Positions 22,795-34,300 of a DNA stretch of 64,000 nucleotides are shown in pieces. A program made the position numbers and the translations under genes. The stretch lies in assembly GCF_025698545.1 (NCBI RefSeq), contig NC_068575.1, forward strand, positions 57,173,980-57,237,979, written 5' to 3'. The notes under the pieces were generated by a model that was given only the letters and a program-made list of their open reading frames with translations, was not told the DNA's origin and ran no database searches. How positions within the stretch are numbered: the stretch's first letter is position 1; the number at the start of each line of letters is the position of its first letter. Source of the stretch: Gossypium raimondii (taxonomy: Eukaryota > Streptophyta > Magnoliopsida > Malvales > Malvaceae).

Positions 22795-23263
22795 TATCAT
22801 GGAGATACTTATATTAGGAGTTAAATTACATTTTATCTTTTTATTTAAAAGGTGAGTAAATTAGTCTATATACATTCGATCAAAAATAAAGTGGTTATTC
22901 ATTAAAATTTTCATCTATTTTAATTGTTAAGTGATGACATATTATTATCCGGTAGCATGAATTAGTCCCTCTATGTCAAAAATTTCATCCATTTTATTGT
23001 CTATTAAAATTTCATCTATTTTTTGCTAAAAGTTTAATTCATTTTGGTTGAATTAGTCCTTACATATTAGCACATGAAATGCTAAGTGTCACTATTTGGT
23101 TACTCCATTAATCATGTAAACCCTTAATAGTAATAATGAATAGAAATTTTTACAAAATGAGAGATTTACTTTTTTTTTTATCTAAACATATAAAAATTAA
23201 ATTTTTATTTATTTTTTGAATAAAAAGAACAAAATGTACTATAACTCTTAGTATAGAATTCTC
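22795..23263. mobile_element. MITE with long inverted arms
   Basis: Left arm: TATTAGGAGTTAAATTACAT, then TTTATCTTTTTATTTAAAAGG. Right arm, inverted: ACTAAGAGTTATAGTACATT, TTTGTTCTTTTTATTCAAAA. The interior carries the 'TTAGTCTATATAC...' and 'CTAAGTGTCAC' blocks seen in related copies such as 24545-24890. No open frame. Confidence 0.6.
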
Positions 23264-23399
23264 GATCCATAATATTTTTAAGGTGTTAATTAATTACAAG
23301 TTGGCAAACTTTGAAATGAAGAGTAAAAGCAAGCAAAGAGGGCCGAGGGGGGACTAGAGGCGGGGCAAGCATCAACAGCTAATCTCCGTTGTGTAATAT

Positions 23400-24345
23400 G
23401 AGTAGAGGGTGCGATCTGATATCCACTAATTCAACCTCTCCAACTGTTCCACTACTGTCAGTTAGGGTTTGAGGTCTTGTTTGTTGATTGTCATCAAACA
23501 GCCGACTTGTGATGAGAAGATAAATAGGATGGGTTGGGTTCTCTCTTAAATTTGCTTTCGTTTTGAGGGTTAGGCTCGGCTAGCCATTAGAATCCATCCA
23601 CTCCAAACAACTTGGAAAGTAGGGAGTTACGGACTAACAGGGTCATGCCTAATTAATCCTCATCCTTACATACTGTTACTGTATAAGATAGATCTCGTTG
23701 TGAAAGATCTATTACTGGAAAATTTATGAGTAGAGCCGAAGAATGTGAATTGTAAAAGTTACCAATTAAATGAAAGAATGAGCTCCGGTGTATAGAGAGG
23801 ACCTCACTGTTTAAGAAGTAACCATAGAAACGATGGAACCCACTATTTATTTATCCATTTCTATACTTCAACCGATATGCCCTTAGCCACGGCTATACAT
23901 AACATAGAAATCACACTTGGAAGGGGTGGACAATTAACTAGAGCAATGGTCTTGATGCGAAACTTATTGCAAAGGAGGGAAATCGCCACATTAAAATTAC
24001 CTTCCGGGAGGTCCGTTTGATATCCAAAACCGCCAAAGAACAATGGACAGTGGGGAATGTTGGGGTGAACCAGAAAAGTCTGGGTAGAGCCGAATCTAAA
24101 TGTTGGCTAGGTAAGCGTCATGTAGTAAGAAGAGTAGTTATGAACCTTGTAGACCATCCCCATAGGGGTGGTGAAGGGAGGGCTCCAATTGGTAGAAAAA
24201 AACCCGCAACCCTTTGGGGTTATCCTGCATTTGGAAGAAGAAGTAGAAAAAGGAATAAATATAATGATAATTTGATTATTTGTTGACAGAGTAAATAGGA
24301 GAGATTATTTCTTTCTTCGTCTTTACAAAAACAAAAATATATATT
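23400..24345 (+). pseudogene. rpl2: Nuclear copy of plastid DNA carrying rpl2 (intron 3' part, exon 2 and downstream)
   Basis: From about 23690 the sequence matches my recollection of the plastid rpl2 group II intron (GAAAGATCTATTACTGGAAA, GAGCTCCGGTGTATAGAGAG), running into exon 2 at about 23871 (CCGATATGCCC). Exon 2 gives [14 protein letters not shown], then after frame changes [42 protein letters not shown] and RRSRKRNKY. Ribosomal protein L2 is an essential plastid 50S subunit protein, but this copy has small deletions that shift the frame, so it is dead. Its downstream spacer toward rps19 (TAAATAGGAGAGA) is also present, showing DNA-level transfer with the intron kept. The left limit is uncertain (23400-23690). 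Confidence 0.85.
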
Positions 24346-24544
24346 TTTAAGCCCAATAGGAAGTTGATTGGAACTATTGGGTCTTTTAAGGTATAGACCA
24401 ATAAGAGTTCAACATCTGTCAGATAGAGATATCAAAATTCTATGAAATGTTGAATCTACTTTATCTGCCAATCCAGCGCTTGGCCCAAATTACAAAAGAA
24501 AAGAAGCAAAGCAAATAACAATGTTAAAAGCATTATAGAAGCCT

Positions 24545-24890
24545 CTATATTAGAAGTTAAATTGTATTTTAACTTATCTACTCAAAAAATGGGCAAATTA
24601 ATCCCTGTACTTTAGATTAAAGAGCAAATTGGTCATTTCTTTTAAAAATTTCATTCTTTTATACTACTAAAAACTGGCATGGCTGACAAAATAGCTAGAT
24701 AGCGACACATGATATGCCACGTGTAACTCCTGTTGACGTTCAGTGACTAGTTTTTAACCGTAAAATAGATAAAATATTTAATAAAAAGACCAGTTTGCTC
24801 TTTGATCTAATATAGAAGGATTAGTTTACTCATTTTTTTAAGTATATAGACCAAAATGTAATTTGACTTCTAATACTAGGACTTTCATAA
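24545..24890. mobile_element. MITE related to the 22795-23263 element
   Basis: Left arm CTATATTAGAAGTTAAATTG and AAGAGCAAATTGGTC; right arm, inverted, AGTATTAGAAGTCAAATTAC and AAGAGCAAACTGGTC. About 345 bp, with about 100 bp per arm. Core contains GATAGCGACACATGATATGC and GCCACGTGTAACTCC. Confidence 0.7.
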
Positions 24891-25315
24891 CGATAACAAC
24901 AAAATTTAACTTCTCCAACAGAATTTGCCTCCAACGAGTACATATACAAGAACAAGCAGACAAGGTTTCCACCTTCTTACCACAATTCAACAAGAAAGAA
25001 CAACAGTTGGATATATGTACCCTGCACAAGAAGTGTTTGCCTAAAATAAATCCCCCCAATACTGCCAATGTCTGTCTCATGGTCGAGATTTTAGATCTAT
25101 CCATGACATTGAAAATCAATACAAATCAGTTATAGCCATCTACAATTCTGGGAAAGGAAATCTCGTGAATTCTTCCATCCATCATTCCTGCTTTAAGTTT
25201 CAGAAATGAATAATAATAAACAAATTTGAAACATTAATTACGACCAAGCTTTTAATGTGAAGGAAGCAACTCCCCAACTTTGTCCTCTTCAACATGTCTC
25301 TGTACTTTAGATACT

Positions 25316-25359
<44 letters not shown>

Positions 25360-26555
25360 CAAAGAATTAAACAGTGGGTAGGATAGGTTTGTATCATTTA
25401 TTTCTCCATGCCCCATTAGGTAATGAGTTGGAGTCTGCTGTTTCGACTTTCGTGTATGTTAGGGCAACATGAAAACGCTATTCCCTTTCCTAGTGGCCTA
25501 CAATTGCTGGGTGGATGCACTGCATTTTCACATTTGCAACTTGCACTTGCTTCTAAATTGCTAATTCAATTTCAGTTTTGTTTGTTAACCGCAAAAGATG
25601 AAAAGGAACACTGATATGAAATGTAGTACAATGTGATGTAATGCCAAAATTTAGAGCTTGAAGGCAGTTCATCATACTGATGAAATGAAGTCAACTCCGC
25701 AGAGCAAAGTGAGCGGGGTGCGCTGCGCCTTTCAAATATGGTTGGTGTTGGTCCAAACATGGAGTGATTTAGCAGCCATAGGAAAACAACCTCAGGTTAT
25801 TTATAATAGAGCTTGGATGGTAAGTAGGTTAACTAATTTTTTTGTAAGAACAGAAACAGTAAGAAGGAAAAAAGACAATGAACGGTAGAAATTGAATAAT
25901 TTATTTAGTTAGCTCAAAAGCTATGCACATCTTATCTAACCTTCAGTGTCAATCAAGCAAACATGTTTTTTGTTGTGTGTGTTGTCCATTTGCAAACTTA
26001 TATTGAAAGGTAAACCACAAAAGGAGAGTGAATGTAAACCACATCAATCATATATCATCCAAATTAGTAGAGATTAGTTGATTTTAGCAAAATGAGTTGC
26101 AAGATTGTGATGTGTTGGTGTTGGAGGGTGAATACTTTTTAGTTACACATTTCATGGCACAATTGATGTGTTCAAAACCCCTCGGGATTCCAATTGGGTG
26201 GGCCTCTCTCTCCGATGATCAGCTGTAGACCTAGGCTTGATGCCATTGCCATATCCCTAAATGTAACCTCCCCTTTCCAACCCAACATGAAAATGAAAAA
26301 GTAAACAATAAAGAAACACTGCCACTTCATATATTTCCAAAAGCCCCTTTCCTTTCCTCTCCAAGATAGAAAGACAGGAAAAGAAAAAAATAAAAACTTC
26401 AATTTTCCCTCTTCAGTCTTTGATGCATTTGCAGCCCAGTAATGAAATGATATAATTGTTCATTCCTGATTCATATTTCCTGTAGCCTGTCAAAATTCCC
26501 GTTTCACAAACAAGACTCAGAAAGAAAGAAGTAACTTTTCGTGGTTTGTTTTTTG
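24891..26555. other. Spacer and promoter region of the kinase gene; no gene seen
   Basis: Includes a (TA)n microsatellite. Short open frames (for example 24863-25135) lack domain signals. The 3' part, 26160-26555, is the probable promoter and 5' UTR of the kinase. Confidence 0.45.
25319..25351. repeat. (TA)n microsatellite
   Basis: Uninterrupted run of about 16 TA units; likely polymorphic. Confidence 0.95.
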
Positions 26556-27875
26556 ATGGGTTACCTTTCTTGCAAAGCAGACTCAGCAGTGTCCATAATC
26601 TCCACCTCCACAACCAAAGGTGTCACCAACAAGCAGGAAAAACCCATCAAGATCCAACAGTTCGAATACTCTGACCTTGAAGCCGCCACCAATGGGTTCT
26701 CCGACCAAAGGCTTCTAGGCAAAGGTAGCCACGGCTCCGTCTACAAGGCTGTTCTCAGGGGACGCCACGTTGCCATCAAGAAACCATCTTTAAGAAACCA
26801 AGAAACCAACCCGGAAGCTGATAACGAGATCGAAATCTTGTCCAACATTCAAAGTCCCGGGTTGGTGAATCTTCTTGGCTTTAGTAATGACGCTAAAGAT
26901 CGTTTATTGGTGGTAGAATTTATGAGTAATGGCACCTTATATGATGTTCTTCACACTTCCTCTTCTTCAAGGCCTTTGAATTGGGGTCGAAGAATTCGAT
27001 TAGCCTTGCAAGTTGCCAAAGCCTTAGAGACACTTCACTCACAAAAACCCCCCATTATTCATAGAGATGTTAAATCTGCAAATGTGTTAATCGATAGGAA
27101 TTCCAATGCCAGGTTGGGTGATTTTGGGTTGGCACTCAGGTGTGGTGTTGATGATTATAGGCTTAGATCAACCCCTCCAGCTGGAACCATTGGGTATCTT
27201 GATCCATGTTATGTGACCCCTGATAATCTTAGTACAAAAACTGATGTTTTTAGCTTTGGGATCTTGTTGTTAGAGATTATTAGTGGTAGAAAAGCTATTG
27301 ACATTGCACATTCACCACCTTCCATTGTGGATTGGGCAATTCCTCTTATAAAGAAAGGGAAGATTGTTGCAGTATATGATCAAAGGATTGCACCTCCTGC
27401 GGATCCTATTGTTAGGAAGCAGTTGGCTGTCATAGCAGCTAAATGTGTGAGGTCCTGCAGGGAGCGGCGGCCGGCAATGAAAGAGGTGGTTGGTTGGTTA
27501 ACAGGGTTGAGCAAATTGGTTCCTCTACATCTATGGAATGGTTTTAACAATCCATGTATGATGGTGGAAACAATGGGGCGTCCTGTTGAGTGTAGGAACG
27601 CCGAGGATGCCATGGATGGTAAATTTGGGAGGCAAAACTTAAGGGACTCGCGCAGAGTCTTTTCAGATTTGGGGTTCAGAAGCAACCTGATGGAACTAAT
27701 GGGCATGAGCATGAGTGGTGTTGAGGGAGAGTGTGGCTCTGACCTTGTTGGAATTGGAACAAAATCAGGGAGCAGCAAAAGATATGGTGAAGATAAGAAC
27801 GGTGGTTTCGGTTTGAGGAGGAATCGATCAGCCGGAGAAACTTCTCAAGGTGATGTATTTGCTCGATTGCTGTAG
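26556..27875 (+). CDS. Receptor-like cytoplasmic Ser/Thr kinase (At5g23170-like)
   Basis: Single-exon gene, 439 residues from the ATG at 26556. The open frame extends 15 bp upstream only through a GTG, so ATG 26556 is the proper start. There is no ectodomain or membrane span. The N-terminus MGYLSC fits Gly2 myristoylation plus Cys6 palmitoylation, predicting plasma-membrane attachment. The kinase domain is complete: Gly-loop LGKGSHGSVYK (about 54-64), VAIKK with Lys75, HRDVKSANVL (169-178, Asp171), DFGLA (189-193), activation segment GTIGYLDPCYV and DVFSFG. Residues 311-439 form a low-complexity basic tail. It closely resembles plant kinases annotated as At5g23170/At3g51990-like. Targets unknown; probably signalling at the membrane. 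All catalytic residues are present and no lesions are seen. Confidence 0.92.
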   Translation: MGYLSCKADSAVSIISTSTTKGVTNKQEKPIKIQQFEYSDLEAATNGFSDQRLLGKGSHGSVYKAVLRGRHVAIKKPSLRNQETNPEADNEIEILSNIQSPGLVNLLGFSNDAKDRLLVVEFMSNGTLYDVLHTSSSSRPLNWGRRIRLALQVAKALETLHSQKPPIIHRDVKSANVLIDRNSNARLGDFGLALRCGVDDYRLRSTPPAGTIGYLDPCYVTPDNLSTKTDVFSFGILLLEIISGRKAIDIAHSPPSIVDWAIPLIKKGKIVAVYDQRIAPPADPIVRKQLAVIAAKCVRSCRERRPAMKEVVGWLTGLSKLVPLHLWNGFNNPCMMVETMGRPVECRNAEDAMDGKFGRQNLRDSRRVFSDLGFRSNLMELMGMSMSGVEGECGSDLVGIGTKSGSSKRYGEDKNGGFGLRRNRSAGETSQGDVFARLL

Positions 27876-30287
27876 GTGACATTCAGTAGTATATCATGAA
27901 CATTGAAATGGTTGGCAATGAAGCAAAGTCGAGGCTTCCAAGTTTCAGTTGCTTGCACCCCACCCCAAATCCATGTGTATTTTACTTGTTGGTAACTTGT
28001 TTTTGGTGATTTCAACCATATCCAAAGCTTCTTTGAATTGTTAAAGTTGTGTTCATTTTGTATGTAAGATGAGGACATGGCTAATGTCCATTTCTTAGGT
28101 TGTTAATCTTGTTTTTGCTGCAAAGCATACAATTGACGAATCCATGCATGATGAGGTGATTCAAAATATATGGGTTTCTTCTTCTTCTTTTTTTGTAATT
28201 TGAACCTGCATTCGCAATAACTGAATAACGTATTACTTCGTTTCATTCTCACGCAAGGTTTGGGAAAGTAGATGGATTTTATGTAATTTAAAGGCTAAAC
28301 CCAGTAGTTTAGTTTGATCAAAGTCCAAAACATACATAAATAATTGAGATGAGAGGGGTCTGCTTTGCTTTGCTTTTACTTCGTCATATTTTGTAGGGTA
28401 GAGGGTAGAGGGTGGAGAGAGAGATTATCGTATCTTATTTCTGGAAATCCAAAGGTATTATTGATATTCGGCACATCATCATGTCAATGGAATAATTAAT
28501 TCATCAAACCTGGATTTTTGTTTGTTTGTATGGAAATTTCTTATTGGAATGTGAATTTTCTTCTAACGGTTTCCAGAATAATCCCAGCACTTCCCTGTGA
28601 AAATGGACAGCTTTTAATGATTCATCTCTTTTTTTGTCATCTTCATTTTAATGATATATTTATATTTTACTGCCTTGCAAATTGCAATGTTGGTTCAATT
28701 CACATTACTTATTATTGCCAAATAAGAACTCAAATGAACAAAGAATTCTGGCAGTATGGATTTTGCTGGCCATGCCTTAAGGACAGATAATTAATTTATA
28801 ATTTATACAATAACAGCATTGAATGTCAACACTTGTTCATAATTCTGAATGTATTGGTTGAATATGTTAAATACTACACAGCTTGGCCAATATCTTTAAA
28901 AGATTTGCGGAAAGTAAAGGTGGTTTTGATCCAATTATACTCAATTTTGGGATTTAATTTCACATAATTTTTATTAAAATGGTTAATGATGTTAACTATT
29001 AGGACCAACCTATGATACTACAGATGAAAACCAAAATTTGACTGGTGGTAAAATCACACATGATGTGTTTAAAACCAGATATTGGGGGTTGAGCCAAAGA
29101 TAATTTCTGTGGCGATAGGATCGATTGTGGTTAGAACCAAAAGAATGAAACCAAGTAGGATCTCATCTTCATGTCTTGCCAAGTGAGGTCCTAGTATATT
29201 TGTGTTTGGTTGAAAAGAAATTAAGGATAAGATGTGGAGGAAGAGTGATTTGGAAGGCACGCAATGGACAATATATGAATCTGCTTTCACTTCCCCACCC
29301 ACTGTGCTTCAAGTTAAAAAACAGGACTTGAGTTGGCGCTGCATTTGGAGCATTAGGTCAGATTTTGCTGTTCAGAAAAGGACTGAACAAAGATAATAAC
29401 TAACCCAACTTCATCAATCCATTCTGTTAGTGCTCATTTGGTAACCCTTTCCTTATTATTCCTCACCATGTCTTTTTCATTTTTTTTTTAAAAAAAAGAA
29501 GAAGTCGATTAATAATAAAGACAAGAAGATGAAGATGAGGAAGACCCAAAGTTTCAAACGGAGATGCGTCTTTAGTTATTTATCAGGAAGCAAGAAAATA
29601 TGTATTCCTTGTTTGTTTTTTTGTTTTTCCAAATATCAAGGCTTTACAGCTCAGGTACTTCCAGTTTCATGTGCTTCTCCTTTCCTTGGTGAATGTGCCC
29701 CCCCTCAACCTCCCTCATTATTGCTCAACTATGGCAATTTTCTTTTTTCATGTTTTTTATATTTTTTTAGACAAAATTAATATTATATTACTATTTTTAT
29801 AATATAAAGTTCTTAAATCTATTTTTGTTTTATATTTTTATTAATATGAACTTTTTTAATTTATTATTAATATTAAATAATATCTTTTAGATTCATTGTT
29901 TAAATCTAATTTTGTAACTTCTCTTAAATTGTTTAATTGTTGTTCTATTTTATTTGCTTTGTTATATAATTTATAAAATATAAAGAAGTAATATCTATTA
30001 AACTATTAAAACTTTTACTGAGGGCCGAAATATTAGCATGATTGCAAATTTTATCTTCACATAGACAATCTGTTTCTTCCATCAAATTTATCTTTGTTAC
30101 TAAAAGCTTCTGATATCTTTTTATGTATTTTCTCTCAAATGCCTAAAGTCTCACATAGATAACATATATATGGGTTTGAAGATAAATAACCATGAAATAA
30201 ATTGAATTGTAAATACATTTTCTTTGCTTTTATTGGGGCAATAGAAACATACGAAAATCCGAGAAGAATGATGATGAATTTCAAAAG
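27876..30287. other. Spacer after the kinase; no gene seen
   Basis: 3' UTR followed by AT-rich sequence, strongly so at 29770-30010. Short open frames only. Confidence 0.45.
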
Positions 30288-30554
30288 ATGAAACTAAAAT
30301 GGGTTGTGCTGTGTTTGATTTTCTGGATCCAAGTATTGAAGTTTTTTTTTCTTCTATCAGTTATTGCAAACAGTAAAGATGAAAAATTTGAAGTTAAGAC
30401 CCTTAATGATGCTTTTAGTTCCGTCCAGACTATCGAGTGTGAGTTTGTGAGAAAGAGAAAACTGAAAGCATCAAGGAATGATCAATCAATATCTATGGTG
30501 GAAAAGGCACCTTATTCTTTTTTTGGTGGTTACCAAATTGTGCAAAATGTCTAA
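30288..30554 (+). CDS. Possible small secreted protein, 88 residues
   Basis: Open frame beginning MKLKWVVLCLIFWIQVLKFF with a convincing hydrophobic signal peptide and a likely cleavage after VIANS. The mature part is charged (DEKFEVKTL, VRKRKLKASR) and has one Cys. This layout is like plant signalling-peptide precursors, but I cannot match a known peptide motif at the C-terminus (YSFFGGYQIVQNV). No homologue recognised. It could be a chance open frame in AT-rich DNA. Confidence 0.3.
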   Translation: MKLKWVVLCLIFWIQVLKFFFLLSVIANSKDEKFEVKTLNDAFSSVQTIECEFVRKRKLKASRNDQSISMVEKAPYSFFGGYQIVQNV

Positions 30555-31323
30555 AGATGGCGGTGCTTCTTTTCAAAAAAAATTTTTAAAGAGAACTTCC
30601 ATTTCTGCTTGCCTTTTTAGTTTAAGTCCTGAGCGATGGGTCTGAGCATTTCAGATATTAACGCCCACTTGAAAGCTGGATGGAACCAACCAGAACCAAA
30701 TTCCGTTGACTGTCATTCCTATTATAACATTATGAAGACATGCGTTTAAGCGCAAACCCAAGACAACATGACCAAAGCAATAATTGATTTTTTGCATCAA
30801 ATTTCTTGTAATTTTGGTACATGATTTGTTTTTACCCACATCTACCAGAATCTAGAAATAATAATAAATCTTTCTTTGTAATTTTCTGTTTTGATAATAA
30901 AAAAGCTAAAGGGTTTTACATCTAACTACCACGCACAAACCAAACATTGGAAAAGCATGTCAGATCCAATTCGCTCCGTCCTCCCCAAAAGAAACAGAAC
31001 TGAACTAAATAAGCCAACTCAACTCTACTTATAAATACCACTAATAACAAAATGTGTAATAAACAAAAAATATCCTCTGCATCGCAACTATTCCCACTAA
31101 CTTGCTTTGACAACGGACTAGTATATGAGAGGCAAAGTCGTCAATATATAGCAGTGAAGTAACCAAGAATATCCTCTGCACCGCAATCAAAGAGATGCCC
31201 TATTTCTTGTGTACATCAAAGGACTCATCAGTACCCTGCCCCCAAGTATGTTGAGGAAAAAATAAAAGCAGACCCCGGGGGTTCCATAATTGCAGATTTT
31301 ATGCCCTCCCTTATACATCTACC
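30555..31323. other. Spacer and former 3' UTR of the SEC31 pseudogene
   Basis: No coding signal; 3' flank of the minus-strand locus that ends at 31324. Confidence 0.45.
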
Positions 31324-34300
31324 TCATCTTACATTCTGCCTCGTCTTAATCATCCGCTTCAGAGTTCCAACCCAAAAGTTGCACTCATCCCACTCGCTAG
31401 TGGTAAGAAGAACCTGTTCCAGGAAATATATGTTAAAATGAAAAACAACTTTTTACTTATGAAAACTACTTTCAGTTGCCAAAATTCATGATGAAATCAC
31501 CATAAACAACACTCTTCCCCCACCATACCTGGACTTGCAGAGCTGTACCAAAATCATTATTGTCCAAAGCCTGGCAAAGCTGAATGAGCTTATCAGAAGC
31601 ATTTTTTGAAATGTCTCCACTGTTGAGTTTGGCAAATAAGGCACCTATTTTCCTTGAATTGTCCTTCTATTTCACGCTTCTTTGCTGGGTTTGCACGTGA
31701 GCCACCCAGTGCTTGAGATGTCTCGTTAAAAAGTCCAGTTAAGGTTGTGATTACAGGCTTCTGGTGAGCTGAAAAACAAACAAGATGAAGCCATCACCAA
31801 AAGTATCCCATATCATCTTTAAGTTGAAGAAATCCAAGAACAGAGATTTATCATATTTCATAAAGGTTCTTCAGATGAAGAATAATAATGTCAAGATAAA
31901 CTTTGCTCAATTCTTTTGGATGGTAAACCCTGCTGGAATAAACTTATACAGTGACGAGAACATACCACATGACCAGAATATCTCCATAATCCAATAAACA
32001 TGCATGACATTAGCATCCAAGAAACTAGCAATTACCAGGAAAATTTGAAGTATCGACGGTCTGCACAGTTGGTGGAGGGGCAGCAGGTGCTGCAGCTGGT
32101 TGTACTGGTCTCGGTTGTGTAGGGCTGGGTGGTTGCATTGGGCCCATCCCTGGTCTTTGAACAACAGGTGGGTTAGTTGCTGGCATAAATCCCCTAGGTG
32201 TTGAGGTGGGAGCTACAACTTGGGACACTTTTGGGCCAGGAACAGATCCCATTGGTGATGGGACAGATGCAAGTGAACCGGCCCCATGGGGTAAAGGATA
32301 CGTAGGGTAGGCACCACCCTGAAAGCATGCAAAAGTATTTCAGTATACCAGTCTCAGAAACTTTGGCATCAAATATGAAAATAATGTAGCTATACAGATA
32401 GGATATAACTGAGAACCCAGGGTAGTTGGCTGCTGATATTTATCAGCATTTCTTAGAACAGGAGGATTTGAAGGAACAAAGGGTCTAACAGAAGGCTAAG
32501 TGGTGCCAGGTGAAGGAGCAAAATTTGCCTGGAATGTCAAGAAACTATTTAGTCAAGCATCAAAATGATATAAAAATGCAAAAAACATCATGCACATAAG
32601 AAACTGAAAAGGCTGGAAGAACTAGAAAGTCAAAACAGAGTGCTCATCTAGGACATCTAAGAGCCTTCTACCAAGTATCTAATCTTCTTTCTACATTTTG
32701 TGTATACAGATTTTCACGTTGTTCGATCAAACCAAGGTATATAAAAAATCAACTCCAATCAAACAAATGAAGCTGGTTTTGTTCTGATTTTCAGTTGTAC
32801 AGTTTTATTATCCCTAGTGGATCTCAAGAAAAAATAGTCGCAATCAATTTTTAGATAGAAGCAATGGAAGGCAGTTTGTGAATTGAAAAACAGTCAAGTC
32901 AATGAAGATCAATCACGGATTAAAAAAAAACCCCCAAGGCCAAGACTTCCAAACACATACCAATTCCACGCTGTCAATTAAATGCAATCTTTCACTCCAA
33001 AAACTCTAAACAAGCATTCTCCTTTTCTTTTCCCATGGATACATCCAATAGAATGGTAATTCATAGAAAGCACCTACAAATACCAATTCAACCAAATAGT
33101 TCTAGGTGTTGAGATAACATGACAAATTAATAGCAAAATCAACAAAATGGAATGCTATGCACAAAAAGCAAAGCAGTACAGCATACCGAGGAAAAATGAG
33201 GAGCTGTGGTAGGAACAAAAGTATTAGCAGGTGGTGGTTGAGGTTGATACAAGGCAGGAGGTGCATACCCTCCATATGAAGAAAAAGAGTGTTGATAATT
33301 TTCATCATAAGCACTATCAGGAACACTTGCATGAATTTGCGATGTAGCTAACTCCTAAGCAATGAGTAAAAGTAGAAGAAAAGAAAAGGCTACTCACAGC
33401 ATCACAACAGATTCTCAAGGAACTTTCACTCAAAAACAACTCTTATAAAACAAAAGTGCAAGACATAGCACCATGATATACCTGTTGTGAAGGCTCAAAG
33501 ACTGGTCCACTTGCGGGATGAGAGTTACCAAAAACAGAAGCACTGGTTTCTTTCTCTGCAAGAATAAAAGTAAATATCCTCAATAGGCACATTTCAAGTC
33601 TACAAAGCTAACAGCAACCTAATTTCATGTTAGGCCACATAAATATTGCTATTACATGCAAGTAAAAAAAACTGTAAGATAAATTGAAAGAAATTGAGAG
33701 ACCAGAAAATGTTGCTAACAGTTCTTTAGTTTAAATCTAAAGCATCACTGTTTAAGCAATCCAAATTGGAAGAGCTCAATCGTGTTTCCTACCAAGTTCA
33801 ACTGGTGGACATTTTCAGTTACCAGCATGAACTTTTCATGTGAATTATTTGCACAAATATAAATTAGCAGTGGTAGATACAAAATCCAATGCAACAGCAC
33901 TATAGCAGTTACCAGAGATATATCCTAAACCACGTACCATGTCCTGTAGAAAATGCAATACGATCTTTTAAGATCACAAGTTCAGGAGAAAGCTCATCAG
34001 ACCCGAAGAGTTTCAAATACCCCATTGCTGTCGTTAGGAGTCCTTGACTAGCCAAATTTTCAGCATAATTCTCAACAAGCTTGCATAGAGATGCACTAAA
34101 TCGCTTCTGGCCAGTTGCCAAAGCAAGAACAATCGTTTTTTCCATCAAATCCTAGAAAACAAAGTCTATCGTCAGATTGGTGGACTAGACAATCAGAAAT
34201 GTGTTGTTCTACCGATTGCCAACTTACCTGAAGAAGATCAACATAAGATTTCCCATCATTTTCAGTTGTCAAGCAACTTGACCAAATCTCTACGGTTTTA

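Noticed and set aside
26541-26555. GTG-initiated extension of the kinase
   Set aside because: GTG is not a credible plant start here; ATG 26556 gives the lipidation motif MGYLSC.
27380-27778. 132-residue minus-strand open frame in the kinase
   Set aside because: Antisense of the kinase C-terminal part; no recognisable family.
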